NCBI RefSeq assembly: GCF_018449435.1
Contig: NZ_JAHCMU010000016.1
Span: forward strand, 62,001 to 126,000
Source: Flagellimonas sp. 389
GTDB lineage: Bacteria > Bacteroidota > Bacteroidia > Flavobacteriales > Flavobacteriaceae
Length of the DNA stretch: 64,000 bases
Reading direction: 5' to 3'
The notes beneath the pieces are model-generated. The model was not told where the DNA came from. It ran no database searches and saw only the letters and a list, made by a program, of their open reading frames with translations. Of this stretch, positions 33,232 through 41,845 are shown piece by piece (the stretch's first letter is position 1; each line of letters starts with the position of its first letter). The translations under genes were made by a program, and so were the position numbers.

Positions 33232-34431
33232 ATGAATCAACCATCCTCTCCATTTAGCAAGCAACAGTTACTGCCCCAAGAGGAAACTTTAGAACTGCTT
33301 AAGCAAAAGGGAGAACTTTTTATAGGTATTCCCAAGGAAAACCAGTATCAAGAAAAGCGTATTTGCCTTACGCCAGATGCTGTTAATGCCATTACCGCAC
33401 ATGGGCATCGGGTACTTATAGAATCTGGTGCTGGGGATGGTGCCAATTTCTCGGATACGGACTATACCAATGCAGGAGCAGAAATTAGTAGGGACACCAA
33501 AAAGGTTTTTTCATGCCCCTTAGTATTAAAAGTAGAGCCTCCTACCCTTTCGGAGATTGATATTATCAACCCGCAGACCATCATCATTTCTGCCTTACAA
33601 ATCAAGACACAAACTAAAAAGTACTTTGAGGCAATGGCCAAAAAGCGGCTTACCGCCATAGCTTTTGAGTATATTCGAGATGAAGACGGGAAGTATCCTG
33701 CGGTGCGTTCCCTTAGCGAAATTGCGGGAATCTCATCCATATTGATTGCATCGGAACTTATGGCCACTACCAATAAAGGAAATGGGTTAATGTTTGGAAA
33801 TATAAGCGGTGTACCGCCCGTGGAAGTTGTTATCATCGGTGCAGGAACTGTGGGCGAATTTGCGGCGCGTTCCGCTTTGGGACTCGGGGCCAATATCAAA
33901 ATATTCGATAACTCCATTACCAAGCTTCGTACTATTCAGACCAACCTTAACCAAACGGTTTATACATCTACTATTCAACCAAAAAATTTATTAAAATCCT
34001 TAAAGCGATGCGATGTTGCCATTGGTGCTACCAGAGGCCAGGACCGCTCCCCTATTGTAGTCTCCAGCACTATGGTGGAACATATGAAAAAAGGTGCTGT
34101 AATTATAGATGTGAGCATTGATATGGGCGGGTGCTTTGAAACCTCGGAAGTGACCAGCCACGATAAGCCGACTATAGAAAAGTTTGATGTCATCCACTAT
34201 GGCGTTCCCAATATTCCATCTCGATATCCGAGGACGTCTTCCATTTCCATAAGCAATATTTTTACGCCTTATCTATTGAAAATTGGTGAGGATGGAGGTC
34301 TGGAGCATTCACTACGTTTTGACAAAGGACTCCGTAACGGACTTTACATGTACCACGGTATTTTGACCAATAAGTCGGTCGGGGATTGGTTTGGATTGAC
34401 TTATAATGATATTAACTTTCTTATTTTCTAA
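33232..34431 (+). CDS. ald: Alanine dehydrogenase
   Basis: A 399-residue NAD-dependent alanine dehydrogenase interconverting L-alanine and pyruvate + ammonia. The N-terminal domain has IGIPKENQYQEKRICLTP (substrate Arg and Lys), the Rossmann domain has VVIIGAGTVGEFAARSALGLGANIKIFD, and the later IIDVSIDMGGCFETS is conserved. Compared with classical Ald it has an about 30-residue N-terminal extension and a C-terminal segment typical of the Bacteroidota form. It is 6 bases upstream of the DUF4258 gene. Confidence 0.9.
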   Translation: MNQPSSPFSKQQLLPQEETLELLKQKGELFIGIPKENQYQEKRICLTPDAVNAITAHGHRVLIESGAGDGANFSDTDYTNAGAEISRDTKKVFSCPLVLKVEPPTLSEIDIINPQTIIISALQIKTQTKKYFEAMAKKRLTAIAFEYIRDEDGKYPAVRSLSEIAGISSILIASELMATTNKGNGLMFGNISGVPPVEVVIIGAGTVGEFAARSALGLGANIKIFDNSITKLRTIQTNLNQTVYTSTIQPKNLLKSLKRCDVAIGATRGQDRSPIVVSSTMVEHMKKGAVIIDVSIDMGGCFETSEVTSHDKPTIEKFDVIHYGVPNIPSRYPRTSSISISNIFTPYLLKIGEDGGLEHSLRFDKGLRNGLYMYHGILTNKSVGDWFGLTYNDINFLIF

Positions 34432-34437
34432 AACCTT

Positions 34438-34812
34438 ATGGCATTCTTAAGACGCTTGGGATGGTACCTTGTAGGACTATCCATTGGTATTGTATTTTTA
34501 GTATTTTTCTTTAAGAAAAAATCTGGGGAAAGTGGCATTGATTTTTGTTATTTTCCTAACTGTAGGGTTTTAAAAGATATGCGTTCCAAACCTTTGGTGT
34601 TTTCGGAGGCCATTGGAAAAACAGCGAAAGATTCCCTTTTGATAAAATCATTTTTAACAGACGGGAATATTGATTTTGGAAAAAGCGATACCAAGAACAA
34701 GCTTTGTAAGACTTATTTTATTGAAAGTGAAATTGACGGTAGGGATTGGGTTTTAGTAGCTAGAAACTGTAAACAAGAAGTAAAAATTGAAACTGTTGAG
34801 AAAGGAAAATAA
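34438..34812 (+). CDS. DUF4258 domain-containing small membrane-anchored protein
   Basis: A 124-residue protein with an N-terminal membrane helix (about residues 9-25), followed by a globular part that I assign to DUF4258 from DFCYFPNCRVLKDMRSKPL, GNIDFGKSDTKNKLCKTYFIE and WVLVARNCKQEVKIE. It follows ald by 6 bases, an association common in flavobacteria. Function unknown. Confidence 0.8.
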   Translation: MAFLRRLGWYLVGLSIGIVFLVFFFKKKSGESGIDFCYFPNCRVLKDMRSKPLVFSEAIGKTAKDSLLIKSFLTDGNIDFGKSDTKNKLCKTYFIESEIDGRDWVLVARNCKQEVKIETVEKGK

Positions 34813-34854
34813 AACTTTTAGTCTGAATTTATTACAACATCTACTTAATAAAAC

Positions 34855-36027
34855 TCAAATGTCTAATTTTCTTCTTTTCTTTTCTTTTTGTAACAGCGCA
34901 AGCTCTCTTGTAGTCTGTCCGGCTACAGAAGTATTTTCCTCCGCCCTTCGTATTAAATAGGGCATTACGTCTTTTACAGGGCCATACGGCACATATTTAG
35001 CAGCGTTATATCCAGCAGCAGTGAGGTTAAAAGTAATATGATCGCTCATGCCGTAAAGCTGACCGAACCAGATATTGGAATCTGCATTATCCAGATCTCG
35101 TTTCTTCATCAAGTCTACCAATTTCAAACTGCTTTTCTCATTATGGGTACCTGCGAATATGGAAATCCGTTCTAGGTTTTCCATTATAAAGGCCACACCA
35201 TTGTCAAAATTATCGTCCGTTGCTTGCTTGGACTCACAAATAGGACTTTTATAGCCATACTCCTTGGCTCGTTCGTTTTCTTTTTCCATATAAGCACCGC
35301 GAACCACTTTTAATCCTATCTTAAAATGTTCTGATGTAGCGGTTTCGTTCAATTTCCTCAAATACTGCATGCGATCCCAGCGGTACATTTGCACGGTATT
35401 AAAAACTACTGCTTTTTCCTTATTGTATTTCCGCATCATTTCCAGAACAATGGCATCGGCTGCATCTTGCATCCAACTTTCTTCGGCATCTATCAGTAGT
35501 GCCACGTTTAGGTCATGTGCTTTTTTACATACTTTGTCGTACCTGCCAATAATCCGTTGCCATTCAGCAGTTTCATCTTGGGTCAACTCTTTTTTGGCAC
35601 TTACTTTGGCATACAATTCAAAACGGCCAAAGCCCGTTGGCTTGAAGACTGCAAAAGGGATAGCTGACTTCTTCTTAACAAAATCCAGTACCTCCAGCAC
35701 TTTGTGCAAGGTAAAGTCCAATTGATTTTCAATTTCCTTTCCTTCTACCGAATAATCCAAAATAGAATAAACTCCCTTTTCATGCATTTTATCTATGATG
35801 GGCATACAGTCATCTTCATTGACACCACCACAAAAATGGTCAAAAACAGTAGCTCGTATCAAACCTTCAACTGGTAAATGGGCCTTGATAGCAAAATTGG
35901 TCACCGCAGTTCCAATCCTTACGAGGGGTTCATTGCCAATGAGCTTGAATAAAAAATAAGCACGCTCCAATTGGGAGTCTGTTTTTAATTGAAACGCTAT
36001 TGCGGTATTCTCAAAATCTGGATGCAT
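34855..36027 (-). CDS. Proline dehydrogenase
   Basis: A 390-residue FAD-dependent TIM-barrel proline dehydrogenase converting L-proline to pyrroline-5-carboxylate. The pieces FAVFKPTGFGRFELYAK, LLIDAEESWMQDAADA, KVVRGAYMEKENERA, SIFAGTHNEKSSLKL, WFGQLYGMSD and the C-terminal PYLIRRAEENTSV (substrate Arg pair) are classic. A TTG lies three codons upstream; the ATG at 36027 is used because an exact promoter box lies 22 bases upstream. It is divergent from aroB. Confidence 0.92.
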   Translation of the reverse strand: MHPDFENTAIAFQLKTDSQLERAYFLFKLIGNEPLVRIGTAVTNFAIKAHLPVEGLIRATVFDHFCGGVNEDDCMPIIDKMHEKGVYSILDYSVEGKEIENQLDFTLHKVLEVLDFVKKKSAIPFAVFKPTGFGRFELYAKVSAKKELTQDETAEWQRIIGRYDKVCKKAHDLNVALLIDAEESWMQDAADAIVLEMMRKYNKEKAVVFNTVQMYRWDRMQYLRKLNETATSEHFKIGLKVVRGAYMEKENERAKEYGYKSPICESKQATDDNFDNGVAFIMENLERISIFAGTHNEKSSLKLVDLMKKRDLDNADSNIWFGQLYGMSDHITFNLTAAGYNAAKYVPYGPVKDVMPYLIRRAEENTSVAGQTTRELALLQKEKKRRKLDI

Positions 36028-36049
36028 TTTTATCAAAATATTAAAGATT

Positions 36050-36057
36050 CAAATATA
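36050..36057 (-). promoter_or_regulatory. Bacteroidota -7 promoter box for proline dehydrogenase
   Basis: Minus-strand TATATTTG, exact TANNTTTG, 22 bases upstream of the ATG at 36027. Confidence 0.65.
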
Positions 36058-36117
36058 AGTAGTCATCCTAGAACACTATCAATAAAATAGTCATTATTTT
36101 GCACTACAAAGCGCACT

Positions 36118-37176
36118 ATGGAGTCCATCAAATCACATTCTTACGAGGTACATCTAAATGAGCTTGCAGAAGCTGCTCTAAGACAACATATTGCAAAAAA
36201 CAACTATTCCAAAGTGTTTGTTTTGGTGGATGAAAATACCAAAGAACACTGTTTATCCTTTTTTGAAACGATACTGGCACACCCCATAGATGCTATTCTT
36301 GAAATCCAATCCGGAGAGATCAATAAAACCATAGCTACCTGTTTAAAGCTTTGGAATGCTTTATCTGATGAAGATGGTGATAGAAAAAGCCTGCTGATCA
36401 ACCTTGGTGGCGGTGTGCTTACCGATTTGGGCGGTTTTGTGGCCTCAACATTTAAAAGAGGGATCGAATTCATTAATATCCCCACTACCCTATTATCTAT
36501 GGTAGATGCTTCCGTTGGTGGAAAAACTGGAGTAGACCTTGGCCCGTTGAAAAATCAAATCGGTGTTATCAATCAACCCCAAATGGTATTGGTATTCCCA
36601 AAATTCCTGAATACACTTGAAAACAGACAGCTAAAAAGTGGATATGCCGAAATGTTGAAGCATGGCCTTATAAAAGATGCCGAGTACTGGAAAAACTTAG
36701 TACAAGATGGTAATTTCACTGATGCTAACTGTATCATGAAATCCATTGCCCTTAAAAATGAAGTAGTATTAAAAGATCCGACCGAGCAGGGTATTCGTAA
36801 AATTCTAAATTTCGGACATACTTTGGGACATGCCATTGAATCTTATTTCTTGGAACATCCAGATAAAGAAACACTGCTACACGGCGAAGCCATTGCCATA
36901 GGGATGATCTTAGAAGGTTATCTTTCCCATGAGCTCAAGGGACTGTCAAAACTATCGTTACAAGAGATCAAGGAAGTTTTTCTGCGGTATTTTGATAAAG
37001 TAGATTTTAATCAAGAGGATATGAAAGCCATTCTTAAACTTTTGAAGTACGATAAGAAAAATTCACATGGTGAGGTCAACTTTGTATTGCTCCAAACTAT
37101 AGGAACAGCCATTACGGATGTTAAGGTGCCAGAGGATATCTTTCAAAAAGCTTTCGCTTACTACAAAGAACAATAG
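36118..37176 (+). CDS. aroB: 3-dehydroquinate synthase
   Basis: A 352-residue NAD- and zinc-dependent enzyme of the shikimate pathway. The signature segments are NLGGGVLTDLGGFVASTFKRG, PTTLLSMVDASVGGKTGVDL, SGYAEMLKHGLIKD, and zinc ligands in NFGHTLGHAIE and HGEAIAIGM. Length is normal. Divergent from proline dehydrogenase. Confidence 0.95.
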   Translation: MESIKSHSYEVHLNELAEAALRQHIAKNNYSKVFVLVDENTKEHCLSFFETILAHPIDAILEIQSGEINKTIATCLKLWNALSDEDGDRKSLLINLGGGVLTDLGGFVASTFKRGIEFINIPTTLLSMVDASVGGKTGVDLGPLKNQIGVINQPQMVLVFPKFLNTLENRQLKSGYAEMLKHGLIKDAEYWKNLVQDGNFTDANCIMKSIALKNEVVLKDPTEQGIRKILNFGHTLGHAIESYFLEHPDKETLLHGEAIAIGMILEGYLSHELKGLSKLSLQEIKEVFLRYFDKVDFNQEDMKAILKLLKYDKKNSHGEVNFVLLQTIGTAITDVKVPEDIFQKAFAYYKEQ

Positions 37177-37269
37177 CTACATATACTATTATTTATCTTT
37201 TACAACTCTTTGCAAAAGCGGCTTCTAAAAATTCATAGTTTAGGACAGTAAACTAAAAACACCCATACT

Positions 37270-37608
37270 ATGAAACGAATCCTAATCGATTACAAAAAGT
37301 TAAACCATGAAACAGCTGCAGCTTTAATAGACGCTTATCCATATGGTTATGGGGACGATGATATTATCACCCTTAAGAAACCAAAAGGTGAAATTATTGA
37401 AGCTGTTGAAGTACGTACCGAAGACACGGTTTATTTGGTAAAAATCAGTAAAAGCCTTTCTAGCTTCATTGCCAATTTTGAAGAAAACATGGAAAAGGAA
37501 TTGGAAAAGGATACAAAAACCGAAGCTGTGCTTGATTCCGAAAAAGAGCAATTTGAAAACCCCGAACTTGAACTGGATACTGATTTAGATACTGAAGGCC
37601 TATACTAG
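37270..37608 (+). CDS. Conserved acidic protein of unknown function, 112 aa
   Basis: A 112-residue protein whose first about 72 residues form a compact, alternating domain (MKRILIDYKKLNHETAAALIDAYP, GYGDDDIITLKKPKGEIIEAVEVRTEDTVYLVKI). They are followed by an about 40-residue acidic tail rich in Glu and Asp (ENMEKELEKDTKTEAVLD..., ELELDTDLDTEG). Such proteins are widespread in flavobacteria without known function. No signal peptide. Ends convergently with the DinB gene 10 bases away. Confidence 0.72.
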   Translation: MKRILIDYKKLNHETAAALIDAYPYGYGDDDIITLKKPKGEIIEAVEVRTEDTVYLVKISKSLSSFIANFEENMEKELEKDTKTEAVLDSEKEQFENPELELDTDLDTEGLY

Positions 37609-37618
37609 AACATTACTT

Positions 37619-38134
37619 TTATAAATAGCGTTCACTAATTACTTTTAGATGATGTGCTTGATGGCCGCATATGACGAAACCCATCGCACGTGCACTCATC
37701 TGTGACCCGCTTGCACTCCCCAATCGTTTGAGCAAAGTTTCATCAAAAGATTTGAACAGGGTTGTCGTAGCAGCCCTTACAGTATCGTATTCATCCAATA
37801 TTTCTTCTTTTGATTTGGCCATTGCATTGGATTCCGGTACAAAAACATCCTGGTCAAAACCAGCTAAAGGAGTAGTATCATTTCTTGCAAATCGTAAAGC
37901 TCTATATTGAAATATACGCTCTGCATCTATGACATGCATTAAAACCTCTGAGATTTTCCATTTCCCATCGGCATAGGCATAGTGAAGTTTATCAGCGGGA
38001 ATATCTTTTACGAAGGATAAAAATTTAGAATGTCCATCCTCAATTTCATCCATTAACGAAACGTTTCCCAAAGCTTGAATATAACTATGGTAATATGGAT
38101 CATATTCAGAAACAGGCAAATCTGAACTTAACAT
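37619..38134 (-). CDS. DinB-family putative metal-binding protein
   Basis: A 171-residue four-helix-bundle DinB-like protein. Putative metal ligands are the His in EVLMHVIDAERIFQYRALRFA near residue 69 and the HQAHHLKVI helix near residue 160. It is a second DinB-superfamily protein in the window, distantly related to the one in the his operon. It lies 15 bases downstream of the Lrp gene on the same strand. Substrate unknown. Confidence 0.83.
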   Translation of the reverse strand: MLSSDLPVSEYDPYYHSYIQALGNVSLMDEIEDGHSKFLSFVKDIPADKLHYAYADGKWKISEVLMHVIDAERIFQYRALRFARNDTTPLAGFDQDVFVPESNAMAKSKEEILDEYDTVRAATTTLFKSFDETLLKRLGSASGSQMSARAMGFVICGHQAHHLKVISERYL

Positions 38135-38149
38135 ACCAAGAACAAACTG

Positions 38150-38629
38150 TTATAGTTCATTAAAAATAGTATGCATCAAACGTTTTTTATCGTTAATGCT
38201 CTCTTCCAAGGAAATCATAGTTTCTGTTCTACTAATGCCGTCAATATCATCGATTTTAAAAATAATATTTTTTGCATGCGTAGTATCCTTTGCCCTTATT
38301 TTACAGAAGATGTTGAATTTACCTGTGGTAATGTGCGCAACGGTAACGTATGGAATTTGATTAAGACGTTCCAGTACAAATTTTGTTTGATGGGTTTTCT
38401 CTAGAAAAATACCAACATAGGCTATAAATGAGTATCCCAACTTCACATAATCCAAGGTGAGCGAAGAACCCTTTATAATTCCAGATTCTTCCATCTTTTT
38501 TACCCTAACATGTACTGTACCTGCAGAAATCAAAAGTTTTTTGGCAATATCCGTGAACGGTGTTCTGGTATTGTCAATCAACATATCCAATATCTGGTGA
38601 TCTATTTCGTCTAATTTTACTTTACTCAT
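38150..38629 (-). CDS. Lrp/AsnC-family transcriptional regulator
   Basis: A 159-residue regulator with an N-terminal winged helix-turn-helix (LDEIDHQILDMLIDNTRTPFTDIAKKLLISAGTVHVRVKKMEESGIIKG) and a C-terminal RAM/ACT-like effector domain (about 65-150). Its -7 box (38647-38654) lies 17 bases upstream of the ATG. Amino-acid-responsive regulation of nearby genes is plausible but not shown. It overlaps no other gene. Confidence 0.9.
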   Translation of the reverse strand: MSKVKLDEIDHQILDMLIDNTRTPFTDIAKKLLISAGTVHVRVKKMEESGIIKGSSLTLDYVKLGYSFIAYVGIFLEKTHQTKFVLERLNQIPYVTVAHITTGKFNIFCKIRAKDTTHAKNIIFKIDDIDGISRTETMISLEESINDKKRLMHTIFNEL

Positions 38630-38646
38630 TCTATCAAAATTTTCAA

Positions 38647-38654
38647 CAAAATTA
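38647..38654 (-). promoter_or_regulatory. Bacteroidota -7 promoter box for the Lrp regulator
   Basis: Minus-strand TAATTTTG, exact TANNTTTG, 17 bases upstream of the ATG at 38629. Confidence 0.6.
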
Positions 38655-38729
38655 GTTAATTAAGAAATTATATGTAAAGAAAATGTACTTTTTTTAAACA
38701 AAACGTAAGAAACCATGCGATTATAGTTC

Positions 38730-39851
38730 TTATTTTTTTGCTGAAAGAATCAAATCCAAAACTTCTTGTTGGGAAGATATCCTTTGAAAATCATCGTGTT
38801 TGCTACAGTCAAGGCTTTCATGACCAAAAAATCCTTCCTGCAATCCCACAAAAACTATTTCTGGTTGAAATAAAATGCTGTTTTCATCCAAAACCTCTTT
38901 ATACCGAATTCCAAGAATGTCACTTTCATCAAGATTTGGATTAAGTGTATGTGCATTTTTTACTATAATATCATAAAAAAGCTTTTCGTTCTCAGGAATT
39001 TCAAAATAATCCGATGTTTTAAAATCATCTATTTCATTTTGGGCAATTACTTCCAATCCCCTTAGAAGTGATTGAAAAATAAATGCTCTGGTTTCCTCCC
39101 TTTCATAGTCCTGCGGGTAATGCCCTGCTTCAAATAAAATAGTAGGTACTTGTTGCATTTGAAACGTATCCCCAACGCAATTCTCGTTAAATCCATCATC
39201 ATACCTTCCTATCTGGTTTGGAATATATTGATGTAAATGCTTTGCCATTGCAGCAATAATTTTCATGGAGATTGCTCTGGCAGGCGTAACATCCCGTTCT
39301 TGATTACTGGCAGGGGATAAAAAAGATACAGTAGCCGGATGCTTGGACTTACCGGCACTAAAAAGAGTTCGCTGATCATGTAAATTAAAGCAATATGCAG
39401 GTTCAAATTCATCAAACACTTTTCTCAAAACTTGGCTCTCGGATTGCGATTGCTGTTTGGCATCACGGTTCAAATCTATTCCATTTGCATTTGTCCGTGT
39501 ATAAAGTTTTGCTCCATCTGGATTAAGAATTGGGATTATCCTTAAGGTACAGTTGGTCAAAATTGATTTTGCAAGAACTTCATCGATCTGCAGAAAATTG
39601 ACCATATCCAATGCAGCCTTAGTTGTTGTAGATTCGTTTCCATGCATTTGAGACCACAGTAAAACTTTTCGTTTACCAGTACCAAGAGTAATCGAATAAA
39701 TAGTGCTGCCCATTTGGGAAAGCCCTTCTTCTTTAATTAAGGAAGCGTTTAATTTAGGTAGCCATGTTTCCAAGAGCATTTCTTGAGTAACATATCGGCC
39801 ATTGATGGATTTTTCTTTATAGGCAAGATGGTTCACCATGAAGTTATACAT
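38730..39851 (-). CDS. M14-family zinc carboxypeptidase-like protein, cytoplasmic
   Basis: A 373-residue M14 metallocarboxypeptidase. The HxxE zinc motif is seen as SQMHGNESTTTKAALDM, the substrate Asn/Arg region as RIIPILNPDGAKLYTRTNANGIDLNRDA, the third zinc His in YCFNLHDQRTLF, and the catalytic Glu in TILFEAGHYPQDYEREETR. No signal peptide is evident, so it probably acts inside the cell. A -7 box at 39865-39872 lies upstream of the ATGs at 39851 and 39839 and downstream of a TTG at 39878, so 39851 is preferred. Confidence 0.84.
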   Translation of the reverse strand: MYNFMVNHLAYKEKSINGRYVTQEMLLETWLPKLNASLIKEEGLSQMGSTIYSITLGTGKRKVLLWSQMHGNESTTTKAALDMVNFLQIDEVLAKSILTNCTLRIIPILNPDGAKLYTRTNANGIDLNRDAKQQSQSESQVLRKVFDEFEPAYCFNLHDQRTLFSAGKSKHPATVSFLSPASNQERDVTPARAISMKIIAAMAKHLHQYIPNQIGRYDDGFNENCVGDTFQMQQVPTILFEAGHYPQDYEREETRAFIFQSLLRGLEVIAQNEIDDFKTSDYFEIPENEKLFYDIIVKNAHTLNPNLDESDILGIRYKEVLDENSILFQPEIVFVGLQEGFFGHESLDCSKHDDFQRISSQQEVLDLILSAKK

Positions 39852-39864
39852 AGAGTTTGATTTA

Positions 39865-39872
39865 CAAAAGTA
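39865..39872 (-). promoter_or_regulatory. Bacteroidota -7 promoter box for the M14 peptidase
   Basis: Minus-strand TACTTTTG, exact TANNTTTG. It places the start at ATG 39851 or 39839, not at the upstream TTG. Confidence 0.6.
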
Positions 39873-40125
39873 AACCAACTATAAATTACATTTGTAAACA
39901 TTTTTTAAATCCATAAATTCACAGATTACAATTATATCAAATTAATTTTCACAAATGTAAATTGGTTTTTAGATTGAAAACATAATTAATTATAAGTAGA
40001 TTAAAATCAATTATTTAAACAATATTATACGATGTATTAATTCAATAATATATGAATATTTAAGTTAAAATTTTTCATTAAGGATTCAATTATCAATACC
40101 TTCACTATCTAAATCGTTTACAATT
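39873..40125. other. AT-rich divergent intergenic region
   Basis: About 250 bases between the M14 gene and the XRE regulator, very AT-rich with many AATTAAT and TTAAAA runs. It holds no coding signal, but several TTTGTAAA/TTTACAAA-like fragments (39863-39904, 39951-39962) suggest repeated operator-like half-sites. These could serve the XRE regulator that reads away from the region; this is inference. Confidence 0.4.
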
Positions 40126-40521
40126 GTGAGCAAAGAGATTACGGAACGTATTAAAACAATAATCGACCATTACGAACTGGCGGTTTCCACGTTTGCTGAC
40201 AGTATTGGTGTACAACGTTCCAGTATTTCCCATTTGCTTAGCGGAAGAAATAAACCAAGTTTGGACTTCATCTTAAAGGTCATTAAAACCTATCCCGAAG
40301 TAAACCTGTATTGGCTATTGAATGGCAAAGGAACTTTTCCATCAGTTCAAAAAGACAAAAACACTTCCCCTACCCAAAAGGAGGTCGTACAAGAAAATAA
40401 AAAACTTCCAAAAGAAGTTTTTCCTATACCGATGAATAAAACTAAAGACGCCACACCTTCAAGAATTGTAATATTCTATACGGATGGCACTTTTGAATCA
40501 TTTGAGGTAAAAAATGATTAG
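40126..40521 (+). CDS. XRE-family helix-turn-helix regulator
   Basis: A 131-residue protein with an N-terminal HTH (residues about 4-70: YELAVSTFADSIGVQRSSISHLLSGRNKPSLDFILKV), a VNLYWLLNGKG motif following the HTH, then a Lys/Thr/Glu-rich linker and a short C-terminal strand pair (SRIVIFYTDGTFESFEVKN). The start is GTG at 40126; there is no alternative ATG. Family resemblance is to flavobacterial XRE proteins of unknown targets. It precedes the small lipoprotein and terC, which could be its targets by context. Confidence 0.83.
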   Translation: MSKEITERIKTIIDHYELAVSTFADSIGVQRSSISHLLSGRNKPSLDFILKVIKTYPEVNLYWLLNGKGTFPSVQKDKNTSPTQKEVVQENKKLPKEVFPIPMNKTKDATPSRIVIFYTDGTFESFEVKND

Positions 40522-40564
40522 CGCCAGCTGTCAATTTTCAGTTCTTTGCACTTTCTTTGCATAC

Positions 40565-40942
40565 ATGATAAAAAAGGTATTTTGTTTTTTGGGCCTTATT
40601 GTGTTTTTTTCATGTAGTGCTCCTCCAAAAAGAAATTGTAGCGATTTCAAAACAGGAAAGTTTTCTTTTAAAAGCAGTATCGATGGAGAGGAAAAGGAAA
40701 CTACTTTTTTTAGAACCGAAGATACCGAAGTTGATTATTTTGAAGGGAAACAGGACACTTCCTCTGTAAGATGGATAAATGAGTGCGAGTACATCCTTAA
40801 AAATAAAAATCCAAAAAGCAAGGCTGAAGAAAAATCGATTCACATAAAAATATTGACTACTTCAGATTCTTCTTATACATTTGAATATAATGCCGTTAAC
40901 GATAAACGCAAGTTTAAGGGAACAGCATTTAAAATTAACTGA
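40565..40942 (+). CDS. Small lipoprotein
   Basis: A 125-residue lipoprotein. The frame is open earlier, but the ATG at 40565 directly precedes the signal peptide MIKKVFCFLGLIVFFSCSA with lipobox FFSC. The mature part (NCSDFKTGKF, RTEDTEVDYFEGKQDTSSVRW, ECEYILKNKNPKSKAEEKSIHIKIL, SYTFEYN) is a small beta-sandwich-like domain. Homologues are often mislabelled as DNA topoisomerase IV because of nearby topoisomerase genes; there is no topoisomerase feature here. It ends 2 bases before terC. Confidence 0.78.
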   Translation: MIKKVFCFLGLIVFFSCSAPPKRNCSDFKTGKFSFKSSIDGEEKETTFFRTEDTEVDYFEGKQDTSSVRWINECEYILKNKNPKSKAEEKSIHIKILTTSDSSYTFEYNAVNDKRKFKGTAFKIN

Positions 40943-40944
40943 CC

Positions 40945-41760
40945 ATGTTTGAAATTTTCGCTAGTCCCGATGCCTGGATGGCATTGCTGACATTGACCTT
41001 TTTAGAAATCATTCTAGGAATAGATAATATTATATTTATTTCCATTGCTGCTGGCAAGCTCGAAAAAAAGGACAGAAAAAAAGCTACCAATATCGGGTTG
41101 TTTTTAGCAATGGGCATGCGGATAGTGCTTTTGTTCGGAATAACATGGCTGACCAAAATGAAAAAACCTTTCCTTATTCTTGATGAATCATGGATAACTG
41201 GTGGTTTGAGCTGGCAAGCAGTTATTCTATTTGCCGGTGGACTCTTTCTCCTTTATAAAAGCACCAAGGAGATTCGAGAAAAAATTGAAGATAAAGGGCA
41301 CGATGAGCGAGAGGTGACCAAATCGCGCTCAAATTCGTTGACCAACGCAATCGTTCAGATTACTGTAATCAATATTGTTTTTTCGTTTGATTCTATATTA
41401 ACTGCTATTGGTATGACCAATGGTATTTCTCCAAACCCAACAGACGCCTTGATATTAATGATTACCGCAGTGGTCATCTCTGTTGTTATTATGATGCTGT
41501 TCGCCAACCCTGTTGGGGAGTTTGTGAATAGACATCCTTCCGTGCAGGTTCTAGGTCTATCTTTTCTTATTTTAATCGGCTTCATGCTCATTACAGAAGC
41601 TGCACACCTATCTCATCTTGTGGTGTTCGATAACGAAATAGGAGCCATTCCAAAAGGATACCTCTATTTCACCATAGCATTTTCAATAATGGTGGAGTTC
41701 TTTGACTTAAGAATGAGAAAGAATAAGGTAAAAACAAAAGAAGCTACAGTAAAGGAATAA
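40945..41760 (+). CDS. TerC-family integral membrane protein
   Basis: A 271-residue TerC-family protein with seven predicted membrane helices. The family motifs are LTFLEIILGIDNIIFISIAAGKL near residue 15 and VFSFDSILTAIGM near residue 150, with conserved acidic residues in membrane helices. TerC proteins have been linked to tellurite resistance and to metal-ion (Mn2+) export; which applies here is unknown. It lies 2 bases downstream of the small lipoprotein gene, probably co-transcribed. Confidence 0.9.
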   Translation: MFEIFASPDAWMALLTLTFLEIILGIDNIIFISIAAGKLEKKDRKKATNIGLFLAMGMRIVLLFGITWLTKMKKPFLILDESWITGGLSWQAVILFAGGLFLLYKSTKEIREKIEDKGHDEREVTKSRSNSLTNAIVQITVINIVFSFDSILTAIGMTNGISPNPTDALILMITAVVISVVIMMLFANPVGEFVNRHPSVQVLGLSFLILIGFMLITEAAHLSHLVVFDNEIGAIPKGYLYFTIAFSIMVEFFDLRMRKNKVKTKEATVKE

Positions 41761-41845
41761 GAATTCTTAGAGATAGTGACTAGATAGAAAATCAGAATAA
41801 CGTTGTTTACTGATAGCTGCTAGTTGAGAAATTTGAGATTTAATC

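Noticed and set aside
40565..40942. Small DNA topoisomerase IV protein
   Set aside because: The product is a lipoprotein with signal peptide; it has no topoisomerase motif. The true subunits are at 42870-47378.
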